Of a stretch of 64,000 bases of DNA, positions 48,794 through 58,383 are shown piece by piece. This DNA is from Pseudomonadota bacterium (GTDB taxonomy: Bacteria; Pseudomonadota; Gammaproteobacteria; Steroidobacterales; Steroidobacteraceae): NCBI GenBank assembly GCA_021807675.1, contig JAKBCR010000001.1:1-64000 (forward strand). The letters are read 5' to 3'. The notes beneath the pieces are model-generated. The model made no database searches. It was not told the DNA's origin and was given only the letters and a program-made list of their open reading frames with translations. Position 1 is the first letter of the stretch, and each line of letters opens with the position of its first letter. The position numbers and the translations under genes are program-made.

Positions 48794-49854
48794 GCAGCGG
48801 ATTCCCGGACGAGGCCGATGGCTTCCATGACGCGATCGCCGAGGGCCGCGCCCGCACTCATCGCATTGAAAGCCGGCACGCCCATCTGCGAGGCGATGAT
48901 CTCGACTCCCACCTGATTGTCAGTGGCCGGACCGGTGACCACGCAGGGCTCGATCCCGAACCGCTCCCGCAGCAGCTTCACCCCGCCCCAGGCCGCGACG
49001 GGATCGTTGGCCGAGAGGACGACGCCGGTGAGCGCGGCGCGGATATCCGCACACTCCAGAATCGCATCGACACCGTAAGTGCCGAGAATACCGTCGCCGA
49101 GCTCGAATACGATCGCATCGGGCTTGCCGGCGGCGAGCTCCGTCAGCATGGTGCGGGTGAGCGCAGGCCCGTTTATGCGGGTGGTGGTGACGACTCCCAG
49201 GTCGGTGAAGATGAGAGAGCGGCGCGCACCCGCATCCTCCATCGCCAGAATGTCGCGGCGCAATGACACGCCGGTCGCCTTGAAGGCGTCGATCATGCGA
49301 CCGCGGTGGCGCATCCGGCTGATGATGGCGCACGCGGCAGCGGTCTTGCCCGCCTCCATGCAGGTTCCCGCGAGCGCCACAACGGGCACCTGGCGGGACT
49401 CGAGCTTCGCCGCGAGATCGAGGCGGCGGAGTCCGGCGCGCGCCGGCACGCCGATGCGCTCGCCGAGATAGGGAAAATGCAGCGCCACGCCGAGCACCCG
49501 ACAGTCGAACGGCTTGCCCTTGTCGGGATTGATCGAGTCGCAGACCCCGAGCACACCGCCGATGTTGAGCATCTGGATGATGTCGCCCGCCTGTAGCGAG
49601 GGTGGCACGTGTCCCGAGTAGCCGAAGAGCGCCTTGCGGTGGCCGAGAGCGCCCACCACGATATCGCCCTTGCCCACCTTGGCCATGCGCCCGCTGGTGA
49701 GCTCCAGGGTGTTGTAGTTCGACTTGTTGGTCAGCACCTCGACGACGACCACGACGCCCTCATCGGAGGGGATGTCGGTCGAGATCCGCACCTCGTGCGA
49801 CAGGCCGCAGGCCTGCGCCACGGAAGCGATCTTATCGACGACGACGCTTCTCAT
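48790..49854 (-). CDS. Uncharacterised BioD/DUF1611-like P-loop protein in arg operon
   Basis: ALAGTCMEAGKTAAACAII (BioD/DUF1611-type P-loop), IDAFKATGVSLRRDILAMEDAGARRSLIFTDLG, DAIVFELGDGILGTYGV; ATGA overlap with argC. Confidence 0.7.
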   Translation of the reverse strand: MRSVVVDKIASVAQACGLSHEVRISTDIPSDEGVVVVVEVLTNKSNYNTLELTSGRMAKVGKGDIVVGALGHRKALFGYSGHVPPSLQAGDIIQMLNIGGVLGVCDSINPDKGKPFDCRVLGVALHFPYLGERIGVPARAGLRRLDLAAKLESRQVPVVALAGTCMEAGKTAAACAIISRMRHRGRMIDAFKATGVSLRRDILAMEDAGARRSLIFTDLGVVTTTRINGPALTRTMLTELAAGKPDAIVFELGDGILGTYGVDAILECADIRAALTGVVLSANDPVAAWGGVKLLRERFGIEPCVVTGPATDNQVGVEIIASQMGVPAFNAMSAGAALGDRVMEAIGLVRESAA

Positions 49855-49867
49855 GCCGCTCACCACC

Positions 49868-51106
49868 TCAGGCATCCGTTTTGACGCGCTCGCCGGCGCG
49901 CCGGTGAAAGACGCCCGTGAGGGCGACGATCTTGGAGAAGCCGAGCGCATCGATGGGAGTCCACTCGCCCGCCGCCTCGCCGTACACGCCCTTGGAGGCG
50001 GCCATGAGCGAGTAGGGAGACTCGATGCCCTCGACGAAGAGGTTGCCGGGACGAAGCTGAACGTGGACCTGACCGGTCACCCGCTCCTGAGAGGAGAGGA
50101 GCAGCGCCTCGATATCGCGGCAGACGGGGTCCAGGAGCTGGCCCTCGTGCACGAGATCGCCGTAAGGTTGCGCGACCGTCTCCTTGATGCGCTGCTGGCG
50201 GCCTGTCAGCACGAGCTTCTCGAGCTCCCGGTGCGCGGTAAGCAGCACCTCCGCGGCAGGCGCCTCGAACGCAACGCGTCCCTTGGTGCCGATGATGGTG
50301 TCGCCGAGATGGATGCCGCGCCCGATGCCGAACGGCGCGGCGAGGGCCTCCAGCGCCTCGATGAGCGCGACGGGCGAGAGCACCCGGCCGTCGAGTCCCA
50401 CAGGGCGGCCCTGCCTGAACTCGATGACATGAGACTCGGCGGCCCGCGGGCGGCTGAACGCATCGCGCGTCAGCACCCATGCATGATCGGGGATGCTGCC
50501 GGAGGACGTCAGCGTCTCCTTGCCCCCGATCGTGACACCCCAGAGGCCGCGGTTGACCGAATAGGCCGCTCCGAAGGGCGGGACCGGCAGCCCGCGCGAC
50601 TCAAGGTAATCGAGCTCTTCCTGGCGCTTGAACGCGCGGTCGCGGACCGGCGCCAGCACCTCGAGCTCCGGCGCCAGCGTGCGCATCGCCACCTCGAAGC
50701 GCACCTGATCGTTGCCCGCCGCGGTGCAGCCGTGGGCGATCATGTTGGTGCCGAGCTTGCGCGCCATGTGTGCGATGGTCTGCGCCTGCATGACGCGCTC
50801 CGCGCCGACGCAGAGCGGATACATCTGGCCGCGCTTGACGTTGCCCATGACGAGGAACCGCAGCACCTGCTCGAAGTAATCCGCGCGCGCGTCGATCTGG
50901 TGGTGCTGCACGGCACCGAGCGTGCGTGCGCGCTCCGCCAGCGTGCGTGCCGCGGCTTCATCGATTCCGCCGGTGTCGACCGTCACGGTGATGATGGGCC
51001 GGCCGTAGTTCTCCTTCAGCCAGGGCACGAGAAAGGAGGTATCGAGACCGCCGGAATAGGCGAGAACGATGGGCTGGTCGCCCTTCAGGGGGACGGTATT
51101 GGGCAT
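49868..51106 (-). CDS. argG: Argininosuccinate synthase
   Basis: PIVLAYSGGLDTSFLVPWLKENYGRPIITVTVDTGG, HGCTAAGNDQVRFEVAM. Confidence 0.97.
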   Translation of the reverse strand: MPNTVPLKGDQPIVLAYSGGLDTSFLVPWLKENYGRPIITVTVDTGGIDEAAARTLAERARTLGAVQHHQIDARADYFEQVLRFLVMGNVKRGQMYPLCVGAERVMQAQTIAHMARKLGTNMIAHGCTAAGNDQVRFEVAMRTLAPELEVLAPVRDRAFKRQEELDYLESRGLPVPPFGAAYSVNRGLWGVTIGGKETLTSSGSIPDHAWVLTRDAFSRPRAAESHVIEFRQGRPVGLDGRVLSPVALIEALEALAAPFGIGRGIHLGDTIIGTKGRVAFEAPAAEVLLTAHRELEKLVLTGRQQRIKETVAQPYGDLVHEGQLLDPVCRDIEALLLSSQERVTGQVHVQLRPGNLFVEGIESPYSLMAASKGVYGEAAGEWTPIDALGFSKIVALTGVFHRRAGERVKTDA

Positions 51107-51109
51107 GAT

Positions 51110-51556
51110 TCAGACTCGAAAGATGGCCTGCAGGCGGGCGATGAGGTCGTCCTGCGCGCGGGCGTTGGCGGTTGCGATGAAGATGGTGTCGTCGCCGGAG
51201 AGGGTGCCGGCGACCTCGGGCCACTCCGCCCGGTCGATGGCCACGGCGACGCTCTGCGCCGCGCCGATGGTGGTTCTGAGCACAGTGAGCGAGGGCCCGG
51301 CTCGCCTGAGCCCGCGCACGAACTGCGCGAGCATGGCGAAATCGCCGTTGGTCCGCGAGACCTCGTCGGGAGGCAGCACGTAGCCGCCGCTCGCCTTGAG
51401 GACGCCGAGATCGCGCAGATCGCGGCTGACGGACGACTGCGTCACCTCGTAGCCCTCGGTCTTGAGCAGGCGCGCCAGGTCTTCCTGCCGGCGAACGTGT
51501 CCGCCGCGCAGGATGCGCATGATCGCTTGGCGGCGCTCGAGCTGCTGGGCGTCCAT
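51110..51556 (-). CDS. argR: Arginine repressor
   Basis: ERRQAIMRILRGGHVRRQEDLARLLKTEGYEVTQSSVSRDLRDLGVLKASGGYVLP; GDDTIFIAT. Confidence 0.94.
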   Translation of the reverse strand: MDAQQLERRQAIMRILRGGHVRRQEDLARLLKTEGYEVTQSSVSRDLRDLGVLKASGGYVLPPDEVSRTNGDFAMLAQFVRGLRRAGPSLTVLRTTIGAAQSVAVAIDRAEWPEVAGTLSGDDTIFIATANARAQDDLIARLQAIFRV

Positions 51557-51580
51557 CGGTGGATCAAGCGTGAAGGGTTT

Positions 51581-51619
51581 GATGCATAAAATTGCGTCAA
51601 TTATGAATATTAATGCGCA
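51581..51619 (-). promoter_or_regulatory. Tandem ARG boxes upstream of argR/arg operon
   Basis: Two imperfect 18-bp boxes (gatgcataaaattgcgtc, tatgaatattaatgcgca) separated by exactly 3 bp, in an AT-rich island. Confidence 0.65.
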
Positions 51620-51659
51620 GGTGTCAAGGGCAGATCGGGTCGAGGGGCTCTTCGCCTGC

Positions 51660-54600
51660 CTATTTCTCCACGCTGAACACCAAGTCCGCTCCCCTGACCT
51701 GCCCGGCCTCGGTGCGGATCGTCCAGTGATCGCCCAGGCTGTAGCGCAGGCGGATAGCGTTCAACTGCTGCGTGAGGCCGACGCCGTAGCTCACGTACAG
51801 GCGCGGTGACAGGTATTTCCCGAGAACGAGCGAGGTCTCGTTGTTGAGATCGGTCTGCAGGCTGATGTCGGGCAGGCCGATGCGTGAGCCGAGCTCCTGG
51901 GCGAGGATGGCGCCGCCCTGGGTCAGGAGCTCGTTGGCGGCGGTCGCCTGCTGGCTCTGCGGCGTGTTCGCCGCCTGCATCATCTGCAGCGAGCCGCCGC
52001 CACCGCCGCCGGAGAGGATCAGGGAGACGATCTGCGACTGCGGCAGGGAGGGATCGGAGAAGAAGGACATCTGCGGCTGTTGCAGGGTGCCGCGCACGTT
52101 GATGCCGGCGGTGACGTCGGGGTAGCGCTTGATGGCGCGGATCTCGATGCCGGGATTCTCGATCGGGCCGCCGGTGAAAATGAGGCGCCCGCGCTGGATC
52201 TCGAGCTGGCGAGCGTAGGCCGCGTACTTGCCCTTCTCGACCGAGAGCTCCCCCGTGGCGCGGGTGATCGCGTCATAGCCGCTGCGCACCGTGATGCTGC
52301 CCACGAGCTGACCGGTCAGGCCCATGGTATCGATGTTGACGTCGGGCCCCAGGGTCATCGTGATCTGAGTCTTCACCTTGAAGCGATTGGCCGGGCTCTG
52401 CGACTCCTGGCCGACGATGACCTCGTCGGAGGAGGAGGTCACCGCCCCGGTGAGATTGGTCGGGACGATCCTGGCGTGCGGAACGGCAACCGTGCCCGTG
52501 ATATCGATCTCATGGGCGGCCACCTTGAAATCGAGGTTGGGAGAGGCATCGATCTGCGCTTCCGGAATGTCCACCACGCGGAGGTTGGAGCCATCGATGT
52601 GCAGCTGACCATAGGGCAGTGCACCACGCCAGTGAAGCGTGCCCACGGCATGCACCGATCCCCGGCCCGCCTGCGCGGTGCCGTTGAATATCAGGCCGTC
52701 GTCCGTCAGGCGCGCGGTCAAGCCGATCTGCCGCAAGCGCAAGTTGGTCCGGTACGCATCGACCTGCCCGTTGGAGATGCCGATCGTGCCGCTGAGCTGT
52801 GGTGTGCCCACTGTGCCCGCGATCCGTGCATCCGCCGTCAAGTCTCCGGCGGCACGGTCGATATTGGGCGCGTACACGGAAATGAGGTCGAGCTTGGAGG
52901 TCTGGGCCCGTAACTCGCCCCGGACCGGCATGTCCTGCCAATGTCGCGCCCCCCGCTCGATCTTGAGAGTCCCCGCCAACGTGCCGATCTCTCCCGAAGT
53001 CAAAGACGCTTCGGCATCGACCGCACTCGGCGTGGCGACCGCCGTGAGTACGCCCGACCCGATGGAAGTGCGCTCGACCCGTCCGCTCTCGAGTCGCCGC
53101 GACAGCACGGCGTGGCTCAGCGCGATGCGCAGCACCCCCTGCGCCGGGCTGCTCCCGCCGCCGAAGAGCCGTGCGCCGACGTTGACGCTGCCCAGGTATT
53201 CGACGGCCGGCGTGCGTCCCGCGGTCAGTGTGGCCAGAGGTAACTCGCTGGCGGTCAGTGTCGTAGACCAGGTCGCGGGCGTCCAGCTTCCCTGCGCGCA
53301 CAGATCGCCCGGTGTGCCGACCAGGCAGAACCGCTCGATGCTGCTCGCAGCGGGCGACAGCTCCAGGGCGACCGGCTGCTGCAGATGCAACCGCAGCGAC
53401 TCCTCGCCTGACAGGCTGAGCGACTCCAGCGTGCCGTCGAAGTTACTCTTGTTGAAAGCGCCACGGGCCGTCGCGGTCAGATGCAGACCGGGCGCCTGTG
53501 CGTCGAGATGAGCGGTTGCCCCCGACGCCGGCCCGTCGAGCGTGAAGTCCAGGCTCCGCAACGTGCGGCGATGAAACCGGAGCTCTCGGAGGCGCGCCTC
53601 GATTGACGAGCGCCGCCGCGAGCTCGGGTCGAAATCCACCTTGGCATCGAAGCGCGCCAATGACACTCCATCGTAGAGGATGCCGGCTCCGTGAGCGGTG
53701 GCGAGAATGTCGGGACTGTCGAGCGGTCCGCGGATCGTGCCGCTCGCTTGCAAGCGGCCGCGGGTGCCCGGCGAGAGGAGGCTCAGGTCTTCGGCGGTCA
53801 CCGCGAATGTCAGGTCCACCGCGTGATCGATCCGTCCATCGAGCGCCAGGCGGGTGCGGCCGAGGCCCACACGAACGCGCTGGAAGGTCCACGTGTTCCC
53901 TGCATGCGTGAGCTTGCCGCCGCCGCTCGCTGTGACGCCCCGCAGCCGGCCGTCGAGGCCGTCGACGGCCAGGCTGATCGGATCGCCGGCCTTGAAGCCG
54001 CGGCCCGCCATCGTCAGCCCGAAGTCGAGACTGCCGGGCAGGTCGGGCCGCCACCGGCCCGGGTCGATGCCCGTCGCCCGTCCGCTGACGGTCCAACGCT
54101 GCACGGGCGCCCAGGTCACTTCGGCCTGCAGTACGGCATGGCCGTGCAGCAGATCGACGCTTCCTCGGCTGATGCTGACGCCGTCGCCCGCCAACCTGCC
54201 CGCGGCATCCGCAGGCACTGCGGGGTATCCGTCAAGCTGCACCAGCCCCTTCGTGCGGAAATCGTACGGGCGCACGCCTGAGAGCTCGAAGGTTCCCTCG
54301 GCGCTGCGAAACGGCACCTTCGGTCCCACGAGCGGCCAGCGGAGGTTGCGCCAGCTGCCTCGCAGATCGAGACGCGGTCCGCCCGCGACGATCCCGATCG
54401 TGCCGGAGGCCGTCGTGTTCGCGCCCGAGCCCGGATGGGTGATGTCGATCCGCCGTGCGGTGATGACGTGCTGGGAATAGGCCCCGTCGAACCGCACCTT
54501 GAATGGACCTGCCTTCAGTCCGGCCGGGTCCAGCATGCCACGCGCGCTGAATCCGCGCCCGGCGCCGCTCAGTGCGAGCTCGCCGCTGATGGCGCCCAGC

Positions 54601-55415
54601 GGGCCGGCGAGATGCCAGGCGCGCAGGTCGAAGTCCTGCACCACGGCATGGCCCCGCCAATGCCAGTCGTGAGTCAGATCGAGCATCTCTCCGCTGAGCT
54701 CGCTCTGGAAAGGTGCGAGGATCTTGCCGCTGACCGCCACCTTGTCGAGATCGCCGGCAGCGCTGGCGGTGAGCCGCCAGTCCGGCTGGTCGCGTGGCCG
54801 CCAGGTGATCCGTCCTTGCGCCGTAAGCTGCAGCGGATCGCTGGCATGGAGCGTACCCGTGGCGGCGAAATGCAGTTCGCCCATTTGCAACTGTGTCTGA
54901 TAGAAACGGATGTCTCGATGGCGCAGCAGCGCGGAGCCCGCGATCGCGCTGCCCTCCAGTCGGGTGCGGTCCGGGTCCACCAACACCGCCTTCCCGATGC
55001 TGGCATGTCCGATCTCGATGGTCAGCCAGCGTGGCAGGAATTGAGGCGCTCGGGCGGGCACCGGTGGGGGGCTCGCCGGGTGCTTGACCTCGATATAGAC
55101 GCTGTCGACGGTTGTATCGGGCGCGCGAAGGGTTTGCCAGAGGAGCGGCTCGAGCAGCACTCGAGTGCAGATGCCACGGATCTCGAGGTGCACCCGCTCC
55201 TGGTCTATCTCCACCAGGCCTGCGCGGACGCCGCCCGCGATCGTTCCGCTGACATCCTCGATCCGGATCCCGACGTGACCGAACCGATGCGGCAGGTGGC
55301 TCACCACGAACCGCAGACCGCTCTGGGTGAAGAGGACGGAGTAGAGTGCGGCGCAGGGCAGCGCGATCGCGATCAGAACGAAGAGGGCGGTGGCGAGCAG
55401 CAGGAATCGGCGCAT
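51660..55415 (-). CDS. tamB: Translocation and assembly module protein TamB
   Basis: N-terminal TM anchor; long beta-repeat protein; C-terminal DUF490 region (SLILSGGGGGG..., LGKYLSPRLYVSYGVGLTQQLNAIRLRYSLGDHWTIRTEAG). Confidence 0.93.
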   Translation of the reverse strand: MRRFLLLATALFVLIAIALPCAALYSVLFTQSGLRFVVSHLPHRFGHVGIRIEDVSGTIAGGVRAGLVEIDQERVHLEIRGICTRVLLEPLLWQTLRAPDTTVDSVYIEVKHPASPPPVPARAPQFLPRWLTIEIGHASIGKAVLVDPDRTRLEGSAIAGSALLRHRDIRFYQTQLQMGELHFAATGTLHASDPLQLTAQGRITWRPRDQPDWRLTASAAGDLDKVAVSGKILAPFQSELSGEMLDLTHDWHWRGHAVVQDFDLRAWHLAGPLGAISGELALSGAGRGFSARGMLDPAGLKAGPFKVRFDGAYSQHVITARRIDITHPGSGANTTASGTIGIVAGGPRLDLRGSWRNLRWPLVGPKVPFRSAEGTFELSGVRPYDFRTKGLVQLDGYPAVPADAAGRLAGDGVSISRGSVDLLHGHAVLQAEVTWAPVQRWTVSGRATGIDPGRWRPDLPGSLDFGLTMAGRGFKAGDPISLAVDGLDGRLRGVTASGGGKLTHAGNTWTFQRVRVGLGRTRLALDGRIDHAVDLTFAVTAEDLSLLSPGTRGRLQASGTIRGPLDSPDILATAHGAGILYDGVSLARFDAKVDFDPSSRRRSSIEARLRELRFHRRTLRSLDFTLDGPASGATAHLDAQAPGLHLTATARGAFNKSNFDGTLESLSLSGEESLRLHLQQPVALELSPAASSIERFCLVGTPGDLCAQGSWTPATWSTTLTASELPLATLTAGRTPAVEYLGSVNVGARLFGGGSSPAQGVLRIALSHAVLSRRLESGRVERTSIGSGVLTAVATPSAVDAEASLTSGEIGTLAGTLKIERGARHWQDMPVRGELRAQTSKLDLISVYAPNIDRAAGDLTADARIAGTVGTPQLSGTIGISNGQVDAYRTNLRLRQIGLTARLTDDGLIFNGTAQAGRGSVHAVGTLHWRGALPYGQLHIDGSNLRVVDIPEAQIDASPNLDFKVAAHEIDITGTVAVPHARIVPTNLTGAVTSSSDEVIVGQESQSPANRFKVKTQITMTLGPDVNIDTMGLTGQLVGSITVRSGYDAITRATGELSVEKGKYAAYARQLEIQRGRLIFTGGPIENPGIEIRAIKRYPDVTAGINVRGTLQQPQMSFFSDPSLPQSQIVSLILSGGGGGGSLQMMQAANTPQSQQATAANELLTQGGAILAQELGSRIGLPDISLQTDLNNETSLVLGKYLSPRLYVSYGVGLTQQLNAIRLRYSLGDHWTIRTEAGQVRGADLVFSVEK

Positions 55416-55430
55416 CGCGCTACCGTGCTC

Positions 55431-57339
55431 TCAGAGCTTCGGAGAGAAGTTGATGTAGAGGCGCGGGCTGCCGGACTGCGAGAGGGGCTGCCCGATGTCG
55501 ATGCCGAGCGTCAGGACGGGCAACCGGACACGAAATCCGAGGCCGGCGCCGTACTGAAGCGGGGTGCCGAAGTGATTGAAGGCATTGCCGTAGTCGAAGA
55601 AGGCGGCCACCCCGAAGTCTCTCGGCAGGTCGCGGTCGAACTCCACCGACCCGGTGATCAGGTCCTTGCCGCCGGCTTTGGCCGCGACGCACTCCTGCCG
55701 GGCGCTGGCGCCCGAGCCCACGGTCTCGCAGAAGTTCTGAGTGGGTGAGAGGTCGTTGTAGGCGAAGCCGCGCACGCTGCCCTCGCCGCCCGCGAAGAAC
55801 CTCATCACGGACGGCATCTCGTCGAAATGCGAGGCGAAGGTGACCCCGAGCTCGTCGCGAAGGAGCAGGTGCCACTTGGGCGCGAGCGTGAACACCCGCT
55901 CGAGCTGCACGTGGATCTGCAGGAAGCTCGCCTTCGATCCGAACGCGCCCTGCGAGCCGCGGATCTCGGCGTAGATCCCGTGCTCGAACATCGGCTCGCC
56001 GAGATAGCCCTTCGGTACGGAGGCGATATCGACCCCTGGCACCAGCAGGTCGTCGGTCGCCGTGCCTGCCGTTATGCTCGGAATCGGCTGTCCGGCTGAC
56101 GTCGTGCACTGCGTGTAGGTCGTGGTCCCGCTCGTCGTCCCTACAGGGCACTCCGGGGTGCCCTGCACCGTCCCGGTGGAGTGTACGCCATTGATGAACC
56201 ACACCGTCTGCCAGCGACCCGTCACGCGGGTCACGCTCGGGCCGAAGGACATGGTGCGCGCGTCGACGTCCGCGAGCTGACGCTGCTCGACGGTGCCGGC
56301 CAGAGTCAGATTCTCGACCGCCGGATCGCCGATCGGAATGATGTAGCGGCTCTGCAGGCTATACTTGGTTACCTGCGCGGCCTCGATGTCGATACTCATC
56401 TTGTGGCCGTAGGAATTGACCCTCCGGTCCTGCCAGCTGATGATGCCGCGGGCGCCGGTATCGGTGGCATAGCCCCCGGCGAAGGAGTAAACGTTCGGCC
56501 GGTTCGGATCGGCGCGGATGCTGACCGGGACGGTGTGATGAACGTGGTCGGGCGTTCCCGTCAGCACTTCGAGGTTGGTGAAGTACTCCGTGTCGTCGAG
56601 CGCGAACTGCGTGCGCAGGACCTCCGTCAGGTCGAACGGGGCGCCCGGCCGGTAGCGCAGGAATCTGCGCACCAGCTTTTCATTCACCGCATTCTGCTTG
56701 ATGGTAGTGGCCCCGAAGCGGTAGCGCACGCCCGTTTGAAGCTCCAGCGCGATGCTGGCCGTATGCGCGCTCGGGTTGACCAGCAGCTCGTGACGGGTCA
56801 GCGTCGCATCGAGGAATCCGTAGGTGGCGGCGGTCCGCAGCAGGTCGCTCTTGACTCTCTCGTACTTCGCCTGGTCGAGCTGCTCGCCGGTATGAAACGG
56901 CAGGTTGGAGGTGATGCGCATGAAGAGCGGGCTGGCGGCGCCCGGTCCCACGACGCGGACGTCCACCTTCGTCAGGATCACCGGCTGACCGGGGTCGATC
57001 GCGATCGTGACCTGCCAGTTGCCCGAGCCGGTGGATGTCACGCTCGAGCGCACGTTGGGCTCGAAGTACCCGAACGGGCGCAGGGCCGCTCGCACTTCCC
57101 GGCTGACGCGGTTTTGCAGTCTGTCGACGGTATCGGGGGTCAGGTGCTTGCTGCGCTGGTAGCGGGCGAAGCTGAGGTATGCGAGCACATTCTTGCGCAG
57201 CGGATCGCTCACGCCTTTGATCGTGATGGTGACGCCGGCCCGCGCCAGCGGCGCGGCGAGGACCCAGACGAGGAGCAATGCGAGGACGCCCGAGGCGCGC
57301 CATTGCGGCCGAGCCCCGTGTAACGAGATTCGCTGCCCC
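55431..57339 (-). CDS. tamA: TamA-like (BamA/Omp85 family) outer membrane protein
   Basis: POTRA-like N-terminus, Omp85 barrel motifs (RFFAGGEGSVRGFAYNDLSP, GLGFRVRLPVLTLGIDIGQPL); adjacent to tamB; ORF extends to 57434. Confidence 0.92.
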
Positions 57340-57421
57340 ATCGATGCGTACGACCCAAGCCCCGGCTGGCGGATGAAAGGCGGATTGTAGACGTGACCCT
57401 CGCACAGGGCGCGGGTTCCGT

Positions 57422-57570
57422 TGCCCAAAAGCAAGTGAGCCAGCGGCCGTTTCCCGAGGCCCGTCGTTTCGCATTGGCGGGTCTCGGAGAGGCCGCTCCC
57501 TGGGCCGCGCGATCAAAAGCGGTAAATGGGCTGGCCGCGTAATGCGGCAGGATGCCGGCTTTGCGCCGGT
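57422..57570 (+). repeat. Dispersed repeat family R3, copy E3
   Basis: cccaaaagcaagtgagccagcggccgtttcccgagg...gggtctcggagaggccgctccctgggccgcgcgatc...gcggcaggatgccggctttgcgcc. Confidence 0.8.
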
Positions 57571-57574
57571 AGAC

Positions 57575-58378
57575 TTACAGCCACTCCTCGCGCTCGAGGT
57601 GATATTCGGTTTGGCCGGTGGGGGTGCCGGTCGGGTCGAAGCGCCGTTCGGCGAGGTAACAGCGGCCCGTGGGCTCGATGGCGAGGATGGTGGAGCAGCG
57701 GGTGCCGTAGCCGTCGTGCACGACGAAGGGAGAGGACAGGGTTCGCTCCCATTCCGGTGCAAGCCCGGTGCGCGGCAGGCCCTCCTCTTCGCTGGCCGGC
57801 CTGCGATCGTCGAGGAGCGAGAACAGCCCTTCATCGCCGGCGCCACCGGCTCGAAGCCATGCCTCGAAGCTCTGCCGTACCCGCCGTAATTTGGGCCATG
57901 GCGTGTCGAGCCGCTCATTCGAGAGCCCGTAGACCCCTGGCCGCAGCTCTCGCGCGAAGGGAGTGCCGCGGTTCGAGGCATACCAGAGAGACCGACCGTC
58001 GGCCAACAGCAGATTGAAGCCGCGGTAATCGGCAGCCTCATTCTCCAGGGAGGCCAGGTAGTCGGCCGGATCGGCTGGACTGCCGAGGTATCGCGGGATC
58101 AGAGCGCCGCGTGAGGGCGCTGCGCGGGCGCTCGCCTCCTGACTCGGCTCACCCTCCATTGGAGGATCTCTGAAATTGGTGATCACCCCGAATCGGCGGC
58201 GCGCGTCGATCCCCAGCCACGTGCCGCCTGCGCGTAGATCCCGTCCAGCCAGGATGTCAATCGGAGAGCGCCAGCAGGCGAGCGGCGCGGCGGGGCGGTC
58301 GTGGTACTCGTCGCGATTGGCGGCGACTACCAGGCGATAGCGGGGGTGCGTGTTCCACGCGAGCACTAGCAGGCACAT
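57575..58378 (-). CDS. NRDE (TANGO2-like) family protein
   Basis: MCLLVLAWNTHPRYRLVVAANRDEYHDRPAAPLACW. Confidence 0.95.
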   Translation of the reverse strand: MCLLVLAWNTHPRYRLVVAANRDEYHDRPAAPLACWRSPIDILAGRDLRAGGTWLGIDARRRFGVITNFRDPPMEGEPSQEASARAAPSRGALIPRYLGSPADPADYLASLENEAADYRGFNLLLADGRSLWYASNRGTPFARELRPGVYGLSNERLDTPWPKLRRVRQSFEAWLRAGGAGDEGLFSLLDDRRPASEEEGLPRTGLAPEWERTLSSPFVVHDGYGTRCSTILAIEPTGRCYLAERRFDPTGTPTGQTEYHLEREEWL

Positions 58379-58383
58379 GCCGC

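Noticed and set aside
49724-51589. 621-aa plus-strand ORF
   Set aside because: Antisense to argG/argR; composition typical of a shadow ORF.
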